NCBI GenBank assembly: GCA_903878085.1
Contig: CAIRGJ010000052.1
Coordinates: 1 to 40,878 of the forward strand
DNA length: 40,878 nucleotides
Source: an uncultured Hyphomicrobiales bacterium
GTDB taxonomy: Bacteria > Pseudomonadota > Alphaproteobacteria > Rhizobiales > Xanthobacteraceae
Direction of reading: 5' to 3'
Part shown: positions 8,663 through 17,604 of the stretch, piece after piece
Layout: each line of letters begins with the position of its first letter
How positions within the stretch are numbered: position 1 is the stretch's first letter
Notes under the pieces: generated by a model
What the model was told of the DNA's origin: nothing
Databases searched by the model: none
What the model saw: only the letters and a program-made list of their open reading frames with translations
Translations under genes and position numbers: made by a program

Positions 8663-9277
8663 CTACGGTAGTGGTGCTGGCATCTTTTTCATTTCAGCAG
8701 CCCCGGTCGCAATGTGAAATTGCGAAATTAGACGTTCCGCAAGGGATCGAAACCGAGCGGCATCTTCGGCGGAAAGATCGGTATCGCTTGCGCCATGTGC
8801 TGCTGAATTGCCGATGACGCGTAAATCATCCAAGGCGGCCGATGTATGGTGATCGATCAGGGCATTGTGCCGTAAGATTCGTGTCAGTTCTCCGAACGAT
8901 AGAGCCCTTGTATTTCGAACAACTTCTGCGCCAACGGCGGCGGCGAAAGAACGCACAGCCTCCTCAAGTTCGTATCGCAGTTCGAGTATCGCCGCGCGTG
9001 GCGACAGCTTTGCAATTTTGTCGAAGCGACTTTGCTCCTCCGGAGTCGGTTCGGATGCTTCCTCTGACGGGGTCTCTGGTGCTGGAAGTTGTCGGACTTC
9101 CTTCTCGGCTTGGTCGAGGCGGAACGACAACTCGATATCTTTATATTTGGCGTGCATGCGGGGAAGCAGTTCGTTCAGCTTCTCTCTGAAGAGCCACACG
9201 CAAACGACGAGCGCGGCAGGCCATGCCACCGACATAATGGACTGGATTATTGAAGCTAGAAATTGATAGCCGTCCAT
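8663..9277 (-). CDS. Membrane-anchored DUF4145-like protein of unknown function
   Basis: I do not recognise a named gene. The 204-residue product has one N-terminal membrane helix (about residues 10-29), then a basic and charged segment with a likely coiled coil (FRLDQAEKEVRQL), a Pro/Glu-rich linker (about 64-83) and a helical C-terminal domain. That domain contains LDDLRVIGNSAAHG, resembling the signature of DUF4145/HEPN-like helical bundles. The large domain should be cytoplasmic. It lies between the enoyl-CoA hydratase and a tRNA gene, pointing opposite to the former, and its base composition looks less GC-rich than its neighbours. Confidence is high that it is a gene, moderate for the domain link. 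Confidence 0.72.
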   Translation of the reverse strand: MDGYQFLASIIQSIMSVAWPAALVVCVWLFREKLNELLPRMHAKYKDIELSFRLDQAEKEVRQLPAPETPSEEASEPTPEEQSRFDKIAKLSPRAAILELRYELEEAVRSFAAAVGAEVVRNTRALSFGELTRILRHNALIDHHTSAALDDLRVIGNSAAHGASDTDLSAEDAARFRSLAERLISQFHIATGAAEMKKMPAPLP

Positions 9278-9365
9278 GCAGCCCCGCTTTCCGGTTGAAT
9301 ATAGCGGGAGACGGTCGGAATTGCCCGAGTTTGCTCAAGGGCTTTTAGAGAGACGGCTATTTATA

Positions 9366-9443
9366 TGGTCGGGGCGGCGGGATTTGAACCCACGACCTCT
9401 TGTCTCCCAGACAAGCGCGCTAACCGGGCTGCGCCACGCCCCG
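9366..9443 (-). tRNA. tRNA-Pro (anticodon GGG)
   Basis: On the minus strand a complete cloverleaf can be folded: a 7-bp acceptor stem (CGGGGCG with CGCCCCG), discriminator A and an encoded CCA end; a D arm beginning GCGC; an anticodon arm CTTGT/ACAAG with loop CTGGGAG, giving anticodon GGG; and a T arm with GGTTCAAATCC. Length is 78 bases including CCA. Confidence 0.97.
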
Positions 9444-9552
9444 ACGGGCCGATACGTACCGGCAAAGTCGGCCTAAGTCACTCGTTTATTCGACTGTTGT
9501 CCCGCGCCGGCGCGGGCGGCCAAATCGCTGAGATTTCGGGAAAAAGGCGGGC

Positions 9553-10776
9553 CTAGACGTTCTGCCGGGCGCGCGTTGGCTCGTGCGCCTGTGCGCCGTC
9601 CGGGCTTTGCGCGGGCACCAGCGCGGGGGCCTCGACCGCCGCCGGAGCCGATGGCCGGCGCAGCGCACCTTTGAGCCAGTGCAGCACGAACTTGCCCCAG
9701 CGTTCCGCGGTCCGATACAGGCCGCGATCGATCGAGAACGACCGCAGCCAATAGGCCTTTTTGGTGCAGGCGGCGTCGTAGGCCCGCTTGACTGGGTCGT
9801 CGTAGAACGCCGCGATCTTCTCTTGGCCCATGCCCGGCGTGGCGAGCCATTGCGGGATGTGCACGTGGCAGAGCCGCTCGACATCCATAAAAGCCTTGCC
9901 GGCGCCGGTGCCGGCGGCGGGACACGAGGTCGCAAAGGCGTCGCCGACCAGGACGATGCCCGGCTGGCGGTGGCCCTCGCTGACGTAGAGATCGACCGGG
10001 CGAATCTTGACGGCGCCATCGACCTCGAACGGCCCGGTCAGTTTCTGCAAGTTCGGCAACGTCGCCAGCAAGGTCTGCTTCGGCGCATTGCGGAATTGCG
10101 ACAGCCAAGGATCGTGCATGTCGCGATAGACGAACAGGTTGGCGCGGATCGTGCTGCCGATCGGGAAGAATGTCACGAATGCCACGCGGCTTTCCGGCCG
10201 CTCGGAATAGTAAGTCAAAGCCGAGAAATCGAACGCGGGCTGGCCGACGGGTTTGATATTGAAGCCGATCGAGATCGAATGCGCCTCGCTCAACACGTTG
10301 CGCTCGATTCCCACGTTATGGCGCAGGCCGATATTGAGGCCATTGGCGAGCACGATCAGCCGTGCCGAAATTTCTTCGCCGGTCGACAGCGTGATCGTCT
10401 GCCGGTCGCCGCTGGTCGCGATCGCGGTCACCTTGGCGGCGACAAACACCGCGCCCGGCACCTGCGCGCGCATCGTGTTCACCAGATTGTCGTAGAAGAT
10501 GCCGCACTGCGCGCCTTCGCGCTTCTCAACGAGATGGCCGAAACGCGCGACCCAAAGCGAGCGATCGGGCGTTGCGGCTTTGAGAACGGCGTCCGCCATG
10601 CCGGTTTTTTTCAGAATTTCGATCTGGCTGCGGTCGAGCTTTTCGCAGCGGAAGTCGGGCGGGTAGGTCGGATGCGGATCGACCAGCAGCACGTCATAGC
10701 CCGCCCGCGACAGCATCGCGGCGGCGGTAGAGCCGGCCAGCCCGGCCCCGGCAATGACAATATCGGCTTGGCGCAT
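9553..10776 (-). CDS. FAD-dependent oxidoreductase / group A flavin monooxygenase-like
   Basis: The 407-residue product has a Rossmann FAD-binding start (DIVIAGAGLAGSTAAAMLSRAGYDVLLVD; Gly10-x-Gly12-x-x-Gly15) and a second FAD motif near the C-terminal third (GIVLVGDAFATSCPAAGTG), the arrangement of the PHBH/UbiH-type class. No membrane helix or signal peptide is apparent. The substrate is unknown. The chosen ATG at 10776 sits just before the FAD motif; the frame extends upstream without recognisable sequence. The C-terminal 40 residues are Pro/Ala-rich and probably disordered. It sits at the edge of the polysaccharide locus, transcribed away from it, so it could modify a lipid or sugar precursor, but this is only contextual. 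Confidence 0.82.
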   Translation of the reverse strand: MRQADIVIAGAGLAGSTAAAMLSRAGYDVLLVDPHPTYPPDFRCEKLDRSQIEILKKTGMADAVLKAATPDRSLWVARFGHLVEKREGAQCGIFYDNLVNTMRAQVPGAVFVAAKVTAIATSGDRQTITLSTGEEISARLIVLANGLNIGLRHNVGIERNVLSEAHSISIGFNIKPVGQPAFDFSALTYYSERPESRVAFVTFFPIGSTIRANLFVYRDMHDPWLSQFRNAPKQTLLATLPNLQKLTGPFEVDGAVKIRPVDLYVSEGHRQPGIVLVGDAFATSCPAAGTGAGKAFMDVERLCHVHIPQWLATPGMGQEKIAAFYDDPVKRAYDAACTKKAYWLRSFSIDRGLYRTAERWGKFVLHWLKGALRRPSAPAAVEAPALVPAQSPDGAQAHEPTRARQNV

Positions 10777-11041
10777 GATGCGACATTTAAGCACAAAAGT
10801 TTCATAAGTTGTTACGCCAACCGTAGAATTGGCGCGCTCATTGAATCTTAAGATTAACCGATCGTGCCGCACGCGGGCGGCTGCAAGCCGCCTCAGCCGC
10901 GCGGCGGTGGAGTTAAAACTTTATCTACCCAACACAGTGATTTTTTTCCAATTCGGTGCTGGAGTTTAGGGTCCGTGCGGTCGCGGCGAATATATTGCCG
11001 GCAACAGAAGTGCGAACCGACAGGCGGCCAAGATTCAAACC

Positions 11042-12289
11042 ATGACTCAAAGCGTGCAAGTGGCATTCGAGCGGCACAGCGATGCCGGCGCTCCGGATCG
11101 CGCCGCCGAAGTAGCGCGTCCGCTTACCGGCGTGCCGGCGGGTCTTCGTCTGTCGTTTCACGGCGATCTTGCGGAGATTGAGCAGGAGTGGCGCGCCTTC
11201 GAGCAGGGCGCCGATTGCACTGCGTTCCAAACCTATGACTGGCTCTCGACCTGGCATCGCCATATCGGCGCGCGCGAAGGCGTCGCGCCGGCGATCGTGA
11301 TCGGCCGGCAGGACGGCGACATTCTGTTCATTCTGCCGTTGGCGCTGGCTCCCGGGCGCTTGCGCCGCATCACCTGGTTCGGCGAATTCTTGAGCAACAG
11401 CAGCGCGCCGCTGCTGGCGCGCGATTTTGCGCAGCGCGTCAACGCCGCGCAGTTTATGGCGTTGTGGCGCCAGATCGAGCAGCTTCTGCGCCTGCAGTTG
11501 CACCACGATCTGATCGACCTCGACAAGATTTCGGAGACGGTCGGCGCGCAAGCCAATCCGATGCTGGCGCTGGATCTGGCCCGCCACGCCAACGATGCCT
11601 ATCTGGTGCACCTGACCGGCGCCTGGGACGAATTCTATGCCGCCAAGCGCTCGGTATCGTGGCGCAAGACCGACAAGAAAAAGCGAAACCGGCTCGCGAA
11701 AAGTGGCGAGGTTGTCTTCTCAACCGCCACCGATCGCGCCGAGATCGAGCGCACCATCGACGCGCTGATCGCGCAGAAGAAAAGCTCCTATGCCAGCCTC
11801 GGCGTCGCCAACATGTTCGAGTGGCCGGGCTATCGCGATTTCTTTCTCGATATGGCCAGCGATCCGTGCCGCCACGGTCTGGTCCACGTCAGCAGCGTCA
11901 GCGTCGGCTCGACCATCGTCGCCGCCAGTTTCGGCCTGACGCTTCACGGCAATTACGATTACGTGCTGGCCGGCTACGCCATGGGCGAGTTCGAAGCTTC
12001 GAGCCCCGGCACCATCCAACTGCAGGAATTGATGAAGCTGTTTCTCGAGCGCGGCTTCAAGACCTTCGATTTCAACATCGGCGACGAGCCCTACAAGCGC
12101 GAATGGTGCGACACCGAGACCAAGTTCTACGACTACGTCTCGCCGGTGACCGCCGCGGGCTGGACTGTCGCGACCGCGATGCAGGTGACGCGCGCGGCCA
12201 AGCGCTTCATCAAGCGCAATCCGTCGATTTGGCCGATCATTCGCAAAGCCCGCTCGGTGCTCGGTTCGCTGCGGAGGGCGCCGCGATGA
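11042..12289 (+). CDS. BioF2/CelD-like GNAT acetyltransferase
   Basis: The 415-residue protein belongs to the double-GNAT group often called CelD/BcsL or BioF2-like (Acetyltransf_6), frequently found in polysaccharide loci, where it is thought to transfer acyl groups to sugars or precursors. Visible hallmarks are FQTYDWLSTWHRHIG near residue 65, a basic KTDKKKRNRLAKSG segment, and the C-terminal TFDFNIGDEPYKREWC block. No signal peptide is present, so it is probably cytoplasmic. Its TGA overlaps the ATG of the flippase gene by four bases (12286-12289), indicating one operon. A distant paralogue lies on the other strand at 21165-22367. Confidence 0.85.
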   Translation: MTQSVQVAFERHSDAGAPDRAAEVARPLTGVPAGLRLSFHGDLAEIEQEWRAFEQGADCTAFQTYDWLSTWHRHIGAREGVAPAIVIGRQDGDILFILPLALAPGRLRRITWFGEFLSNSSAPLLARDFAQRVNAAQFMALWRQIEQLLRLQLHHDLIDLDKISETVGAQANPMLALDLARHANDAYLVHLTGAWDEFYAAKRSVSWRKTDKKKRNRLAKSGEVVFSTATDRAEIERTIDALIAQKKSSYASLGVANMFEWPGYRDFFLDMASDPCRHGLVHVSSVSVGSTIVAASFGLTLHGNYDYVLAGYAMGEFEASSPGTIQLQELMKLFLERGFKTFDFNIGDEPYKREWCDTETKFYDYVSPVTAAGWTVATAMQVTRAAKRFIKRNPSIWPIIRKARSVLGSLRRAPR

Positions 12290-13692
12290 CCGCCGCACAG
12301 ACCGTCAGAAAATTCTCGTTGGGCGGGCGTCTGGTCGGCGGCCTGTTCTCGACGTCGATGCTGCTGATGGCGGCGCGGGTGGTCGGGCTGGTGGCAGGCT
12401 TCGGCACCCAGATCATGCTGGCGCGGATGCTCGCCCCCGAAGGTCTCGGTATTTTCTATTTCGCCACCAGCATCGCCTATGTCATCAGCATGGTGGCGGC
12501 GTTCGGCTATCCGGTGATCGCAGTCCGCTTCATTTCGCGCTACCGCACGCGCGGCAAGCCTGAACTCGGCGAGACTTTCGTCAACCGTGCCCAGCGCGAC
12601 ACCATTATCGCGTCTTGCGCCGGCGTTGCGATCGTGGTGGTGCTGGCCGCGCTCATTCCTGGCGATGTTACGACGCGCATCGTGGTCGCCGTGGCGGCTT
12701 TGGCCATTCCGGCGTTGGCGCTGTCGCGCATTTACGCGTCGATCGCCCTTGCCATTCGGCAATTCGCGTTGTCCTACGTCTTGAATCTGCTGTGGCGGCC
12801 GATTCTGTTTCTGGCGGCCATGGGGGGTGTGGCGATCTTCATCGCAACACCATCGCCAATCATGGCCACGTCCGCTTTCGTTGCCGTTTCGGCGATCATT
12901 GTCGGGCTGCAACTGAAGGGCTTGGTTTCGCACTTCCCGAAGATCGTCAATTCGACGGTGCCGGATCGCCGTCTGGTGTATCAATGGCGTGTGGCGAGTG
13001 CACCGCTGTTGATCCTCGCGGGCTTTAGCACGCTGACCAACGAACTCAATATCGCGGTGCTGGGCACCATCATTTCCAAACCGGACCTTGCGGTGTTCGG
13101 CGCCTGCCTCAAGCTGGCGCTGATCGTGGAATACGCGATTTCGCTCATTCACGAACTGGTCGCACCGGACATTTCCGACGCGTTGGGGCGCAAGCAGACA
13201 GGGGCGATCGAAACCGCGGCGGTCCGCGCCAATATCGCAGCCATGGCAGCGGCGCTAGGCGCGATCGCCGGCTTCGCCATCTTCGGCCGCTTGGTTCTCG
13301 CGACCTTCGGCCCGGATTTTGTGCGCGCTTACCCGGTCCTGCTCGTTCTCGTCGGCGCCCAGATTATCCGCGCCACGTTTGGGCCCTCGGTGCTGACGCT
13401 GATTTCGGCCGGCCTTCAGAAGCACGTCGTGCAAGTATACTCGCTTTCCGTGGCCGCCTTCCTGCTCGGTAACCTGGTGCTGGTCCCCATGTTCGGGATT
13501 ATGGGTGCGGCCGTGTCCTTTGCCGTCATGACGGCGTTCTGGACCGCGACATTGGGCATCGTTCTCAAGCGCAAGCGCGGCCTGCGCGTCGATTTCGTGT
13601 CGTCGCTCGGCGTCTTGCGTCGCGCGCCGGCCGGTTTTGCAAGCCTTCTCGGCGGCGCTCCTAGCAGCGTCCCGGCGCATCAGGGCAACTGA
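12286..13692 (+). CDS. Polysaccharide flippase, Wzx/MVF-type
   Basis: The 468-residue product is a polytopic membrane protein with about 12-14 hydrophobic helices. Its N-terminus (STSMLLMAARVVGLVAGFGTQIMLARMLAPEGLGIFYFATSIAYVISMVAAFG) is typical of oligosaccharide/polysaccharide flippases of the Wzx family, which move undecaprenyl-linked repeat units across the inner membrane. Start ATG 12286 is coupled to the preceding acetyltransferase gene by ATGA overlap, and the GT2 gene follows one base after the stop. This tight packing places flipping in the same operon as decoration and synthesis. The transported unit is unknown. Confidence 0.88.
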   Translation: MTAAQTVRKFSLGGRLVGGLFSTSMLLMAARVVGLVAGFGTQIMLARMLAPEGLGIFYFATSIAYVISMVAAFGYPVIAVRFISRYRTRGKPELGETFVNRAQRDTIIASCAGVAIVVVLAALIPGDVTTRIVVAVAALAIPALALSRIYASIALAIRQFALSYVLNLLWRPILFLAAMGGVAIFIATPSPIMATSAFVAVSAIIVGLQLKGLVSHFPKIVNSTVPDRRLVYQWRVASAPLLILAGFSTLTNELNIAVLGTIISKPDLAVFGACLKLALIVEYAISLIHELVAPDISDALGRKQTGAIETAAVRANIAAMAAALGAIAGFAIFGRLVLATFGPDFVRAYPVLLVLVGAQIIRATFGPSVLTLISAGLQKHVVQVYSLSVAAFLLGNLVLVPMFGIMGAAVSFAVMTAFWTATLGIVLKRKRGLRVDFVSSLGVLRRAPAGFASLLGGAPSSVPAHQGN

Positions 13693-13693
13693 C

Positions 13694-14602
13694 ATGACAA
13701 CCGCTCCGAAAGTCAGCGTCGTGGTGCCGTGTTACAATGGCGGCAAGTTTCTCGACCAGCTCACCGCCACTTTGGCGCGGCAGACCTTCCGCGATTTCGA
13801 AATCGTCGTCGTCGACGACGGCTCGCCGGATGCGGCGACCCAGGCAAAACTCGCGACGCTCGATCCGTCCATTCGCGTTATCCGCCATCCGGTCAATCGC
13901 CGCATGTCGGCAGCGCGCAATACCGGGTTTGATGCCGCGCGCGGCGAACTGGTACTGACACTGGATTGCGACGATCAGCTCGAGCCGACCTATCTCGAGG
14001 AATGCACCGCCATCATGCTGTCGGCTCCGCCGGATGTGGGCTTCGCCTTCTCTCACGTGCGCCTGTTCGGGGCAAAGCAGGGCATCGAGTCACGGTACTT
14101 CAACGCGTTCGATATCTTGTTCAAAAATACCTTCGGCTACGCCATGCTGGTGCGCAAGAGCGCGTGGCTCAAAGCCGGCAAGTACGACGAGACGATGGTC
14201 GACGGTTACGAGGATTGGGAATTCAATATCCGCCTCGTGCACGCCGGCTATCGCGGCATCGAAGTTCCCAAGCCGCCGCTCCTGTACAATGTCAGCATGA
14301 CCGGCATGATGATGAGCCATTCGTCGCGCCGCCACGGCCGGTTGTGGCGGAGCATTCAGGAAAAGAACAGGGAGCTCTATCGGCTGCCGCATCTCATTCT
14401 GCTGTTTGGGGCAACCCGCGCCGAGCGCACCGAGCTTTCACTGCTGCGCGTTATTGCCTCGCTGGTCCTGACGCGGATCCTGCCGGACAAATGGTACAGC
14501 GCGATCGTGCATTTCACTCGCAATATCAAGATCGCGCGGGCCGAGAAGAACGGGGCATCGGCGGCGTCCCCGGTGGCTCCCGGCGCCGGGTCCGCCGGAT
14601 AG
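13694..14602 (+). CDS. Glycosyltransferase family 2
   Basis: The 302-residue protein starts with the GT-A nucleotide-sugar fold typical of GT2: VSVVVPCYNGGKFLDQLTATLARQTFRDFEIVVVDDGSPD, followed by the metal-binding acidic motif LDCDDQLEP near residues 90-98. A later block, VDGYEDWEFNIRL, matches the ED acceptor/base motif of inverting GT2 enzymes. No convincing membrane helix is seen, so it probably acts at the cytoplasmic face of the membrane on a lipid-linked intermediate. It begins one base after the flippase stop and is surely in the same operon. Donor and acceptor sugars are not predictable. Confidence 0.93.
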   Translation: MTTAPKVSVVVPCYNGGKFLDQLTATLARQTFRDFEIVVVDDGSPDAATQAKLATLDPSIRVIRHPVNRRMSAARNTGFDAARGELVLTLDCDDQLEPTYLEECTAIMLSAPPDVGFAFSHVRLFGAKQGIESRYFNAFDILFKNTFGYAMLVRKSAWLKAGKYDETMVDGYEDWEFNIRLVHAGYRGIEVPKPPLLYNVSMTGMMMSHSSRRHGRLWRSIQEKNRELYRLPHLILLFGATRAERTELSLLRVIASLVLTRILPDKWYSAIVHFTRNIKIARAEKNGASAASPVAPGAGSAG

Positions 14603-14711
14603 GCACACCGCTGGCATTAATGCGATCGGCGGTTTACGGCCGTATTTATTAGCCGCTGTTAACTTTCTTGGTCTATCGAATCTACCCGGGACCGGGTGGT
14701 AGGAGTGGGTT

Positions 14712-15941
14712 GTGCAGTCGCCGGCGTCGGGCATCGCGGTCGCGTTATTCAAGACGAGGAATTTTCTGTTCTTCGTCTGCGTCCTGACGATGCATTTGAT
14801 CATTCTTCGGCCGACGCCCGCGGACGGCGGTTTTATGGTCGCCCTTTTTCTGTCCGTCATTCTCAACCCGACGATCAATGTCAGGGTTCTTGTCTTCTTC
14901 ATGCTGACGGTCACCTGGACGGTCTGCGTCTTTTTGTCCTCGCTCCACCTCACCAACAATCCGGACGTTCAGTTTCTGCTGTTCTCGCATGTTTTCGTCT
15001 GGTTCCTCGCTTTAGCGGCTTGTCTGACGGCGATCACGTGGCACGAAGATGACTTCCTGTTTTTCATGAAGATGTATATTGCCGCCTGCTGCTGCGCCGC
15101 TTTCCTCGGCATGATCGGCTTTATTGGCGGCGTCGAGTTGTTCGCCTGGGACGGTCGCGCCAAGGCGCTGTTTCCCGAACCCAACGTGCTGGGAGCCTTT
15201 TTGCTGCCGGGCGTTCTCGGTTCGATTTATTTGCTCAAACGGGGGCAGGGCTGGGTCCTGCCCTTCGCTACTCTGGGGATTTGCGCCGTCGGCGTCTTGC
15301 TGTCGTTTTCCCGCGTCGCCATCTTTTCGATGACCGTCGTTTCTCCCATCTATTTCGTCGTGCTCAGCCGTGGGCACCGGAGCAAGGCGATTGCACAGGT
15401 GCTGATCGCCGCGGCGGTGGTTGCCGCGTTGCTGACGATTGCTGTGATGAGCTTCAGCAGCTTTGAAACAAAGGTGTTCGATCGCTCGACGGTCGCCAAG
15501 GAATACGATGTGGGGCCGAAAGGCCGCTACACCCGGTACCTGCTCAGCATTCCGATCATCTTGGATAATCCGGGCGGCATTGGCCTGCTCGAGGTGGAAA
15601 AGTATTTCCCCGAGCCCATTCATAATCTCTTTATCGGCTCGTTTCTCGACTACGGCTGGGTGGCTGGCGTGCTGATGATTTTGCTGACCGGGCTCGGATT
15701 CAAGGTTGCGTTTGAGAACGAGCGCGCCACACACAGCCCGATTTCGATGTGGATCGGCTTTTGTCTGTTATCGCAAATCCCGTGCGCCATGCTTCAGCAA
15801 GTCGAGCACTGGCGCCACTTGTGGATGTTCTTGGGGTTGCTGTGGGGCTTTAACATCCGCAACTTCCCGGCCGTGGCGCCGCGCATGGAGCAAATGCAGT
15901 GGGCCGTATCGCCTCAACTGAGGCTGCAGCAGCCTCAGTAG
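14712..15941 (+). CDS. O-antigen ligase / Wzy-like polymerase family membrane protein
   Basis: The 409-residue protein has about ten or more membrane helices and the layout of the Wzy/WaaL family. A conserved Arg-containing segment, LLSFSRVAIFS, is followed by a periplasmic stretch ending in EPIHNLFIGSFLDYGWVAG, whose His304 matches the family's essential His. It would polymerise lipid-linked repeats or ligate them to an acceptor; sequence alone does not separate the two. Start is GTG 14712 with AGGAG at 14701-14705. It overlaps the convergent sugar-transferase gene by seven bases (15935-15941). Confidence 0.85.
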   Translation: MQSPASGIAVALFKTRNFLFFVCVLTMHLIILRPTPADGGFMVALFLSVILNPTINVRVLVFFMLTVTWTVCVFLSSLHLTNNPDVQFLLFSHVFVWFLALAACLTAITWHEDDFLFFMKMYIAACCCAAFLGMIGFIGGVELFAWDGRAKALFPEPNVLGAFLLPGVLGSIYLLKRGQGWVLPFATLGICAVGVLLSFSRVAIFSMTVVSPIYFVVLSRGHRSKAIAQVLIAAAVVAALLTIAVMSFSSFETKVFDRSTVAKEYDVGPKGRYTRYLLSIPIILDNPGGIGLLEVEKYFPEPIHNLFIGSFLDYGWVAGVLMILLTGLGFKVAFENERATHSPISMWIGFCLLSQIPCAMLQQVEHWRHLWMFLGLLWGFNIRNFPAVAPRMEQMQWAVSPQLRLQQPQ

Positions 15942-17482
15942 GCGTTCTTGGTCGTCAGCAGGGACCAGGGCGTCCGGAGGACGATATAAAGGTCGAACAG
16001 CACCGACCAGTTCTCGATGTAATAGAGATCGTGCTCGACGCGGCGCTGGATCTTCTCGTCGGTGTCGGTCTCGCCACGCCAGCCGTTGATCTGCGCCCAG
16101 CCGGTGATGCCCGGCTTGACGCGATGGCGCGCGAAATAGCCGTCGACCGCGTCGGCGTAGAGCCTGGCGGCGGCTTTGGCATTGACCGGGTGCGGGCGCG
16201 GGCCGACCAGCGACAGGTTGCCCTTGAACACGACGTTGATGAGCTGCGGCAGTTCGTCGATGCTGGCCTTGCGGATGAAGCGGCCGACTTTGGTGACGCG
16301 CGGATCGTCCTTGGTGGCAAGCTTGTTTCCCATTGCGTCCGCCTTATCGGCGTACATCGAACGGAATTTGTAGACCTCGATCAAGTCGTTGTTGAAGCCG
16401 TAGCGCTTCTGCTTGAAGAAGATTGGGCCCTTGCTGTCGAGCTTGATCGCGATCGCGGTGACGACAAGGATCGGCAGCGCGGCGATCAGCAGCAGCCCGC
16501 CGATGATTTTGTCGAACAGCCATTTCATCACCACGTCCCAGTCGGCGATTGGCCGGTCGAACACGTCGATGACCGGCACCTTGCCGATGTAGGAATAGGA
16601 GCGCGGGCGGAACTGCAGCTTGTTGGTATGCGCGGCCAGCCGGATATCGACCGGCAGCACCCACAGCTTCTTCAGCATCTGCAGGATGCGGCCTTCGGCC
16701 GAAATCGGCAGCGAGAAGATCACTAGGTCGACACGGGTGCGGCGGCCAAATTCGACCAGGTCGTCGACGGTGCCGAGCTTGCGCTCGCCGGCGCAATCGG
16801 CGCTGGAGCGGCTGTCGCCGCGGTCGTCGAACAGGCCGACGATCTCGACGCCGGAATCCTTCTGGCGGCGCAGTTCCTCGATTACATGCGCACCGGGCTC
16901 GCCGGCGCCGACAATGACGGTGCGGCGGGTGAGGCGGCCTTCGCGCGTCCAGCGGCGCACCAGGAAGAACAGCATGTTGCGTGACAGGATCAGCGTGGCG
17001 AGTCCCGCGACGTAATACGAGCCGAGCCAGACCCGCGAATACATCTCGCCGGCTTTGGCGAAGAACGACACGCCGATCGCCAGCATGAACACCACCGACC
17101 ACGCCGAGGCGAGCCGCATGTACTGCTTCTCGTAACCGCGGAACGCTTGCACCTGATAAATATCGGCGGTCTGGAACGCCAGCATCGCCAGCGCAGCAAT
17201 CACCAGCGTGGCCGCTTGATAGCGCCAGTACAGGCCTTCGTCGGACGGCAGATAAAGCGCAAAGATCGCCATGCCGACGATGACAATCAGTGCGAACTCG
17301 GCCATGCGCACCGCGCCCGCCAGAACGATCGGCGACACCGGCCGCTCGAGAAATTTGTCGGCGACGGCGAGCGCTTCCGGCGACAGGGCTCGGGCTTGTG
17401 GTGTGACGCCAGCACCGGCCTTCAGCCGGTCGATGACGGCGGCGGCGCCATGGGCGTTCAGAGCAGTGCGGGTGTCGGTCAT
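15935..17482 (-). CDS. Undecaprenyl-phosphate sugar phosphotransferase (polyprenyl glycosylphosphotransferase, WcaJ/ExoY-like)
   Basis: The enzyme transfers a sugar-1-phosphate to undecaprenyl phosphate to start repeat-unit synthesis. The 515-residue product is full length for the long form: about four N-terminal membrane helices, a central Rossmann-like domain ([21 protein letters not shown]), and the catalytic sugar-transferase domain from about residue 325. That domain shows a membrane re-entrant segment, [40 protein letters not shown] and the C-terminal [17 protein letters not shown]. Glucose or galactose phosphate are common substrates for this family, but the choice is unknown here. It is convergent with the polymerase gene. 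Confidence 0.94.
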   Translation of the reverse strand: MTDTRTALNAHGAAAVIDRLKAGAGVTPQARALSPEALAVADKFLERPVSPIVLAGAVRMAEFALIVIVGMAIFALYLPSDEGLYWRYQAATLVIAALAMLAFQTADIYQVQAFRGYEKQYMRLASAWSVVFMLAIGVSFFAKAGEMYSRVWLGSYYVAGLATLILSRNMLFFLVRRWTREGRLTRRTVIVGAGEPGAHVIEELRRQKDSGVEIVGLFDDRGDSRSSADCAGERKLGTVDDLVEFGRRTRVDLVIFSLPISAEGRILQMLKKLWVLPVDIRLAAHTNKLQFRPRSYSYIGKVPVIDVFDRPIADWDVVMKWLFDKIIGGLLLIAALPILVVTAIAIKLDSKGPIFFKQKRYGFNNDLIEVYKFRSMYADKADAMGNKLATKDDPRVTKVGRFIRKASIDELPQLINVVFKGNLSLVGPRPHPVNAKAAARLYADAVDGYFARHRVKPGITGWAQINGWRGETDTDEKIQRRVEHDLYYIENWSVLFDLYIVLRTPWSLLTTKNAY

Positions 17483-17604
17483 GATTGAATGCCAAAAACA
17501 CCCGCCGCGCGTGGTTGCGCGAGGGTGAGCTTTGTCCCCTAATTACGCGCCTATCTAACGGCCAGAAGGTCAAAAAAGGCTTATCGGAAGCGCTTAAACA
17601 CCGC

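Noticed and set aside
9366-9443. Genomic island inserted at tRNA-Pro
   Set aside because: No integrase and no second copy of the tRNA 3' end was seen in the window, so island insertion is not supported.
9583-10851. A 422-codon frame antisense to the flavin oxidoreductase
   Set aside because: It is Arg/Gly/Asp-rich shadow sequence with no domain, while the opposite strand has clear FAD motifs.
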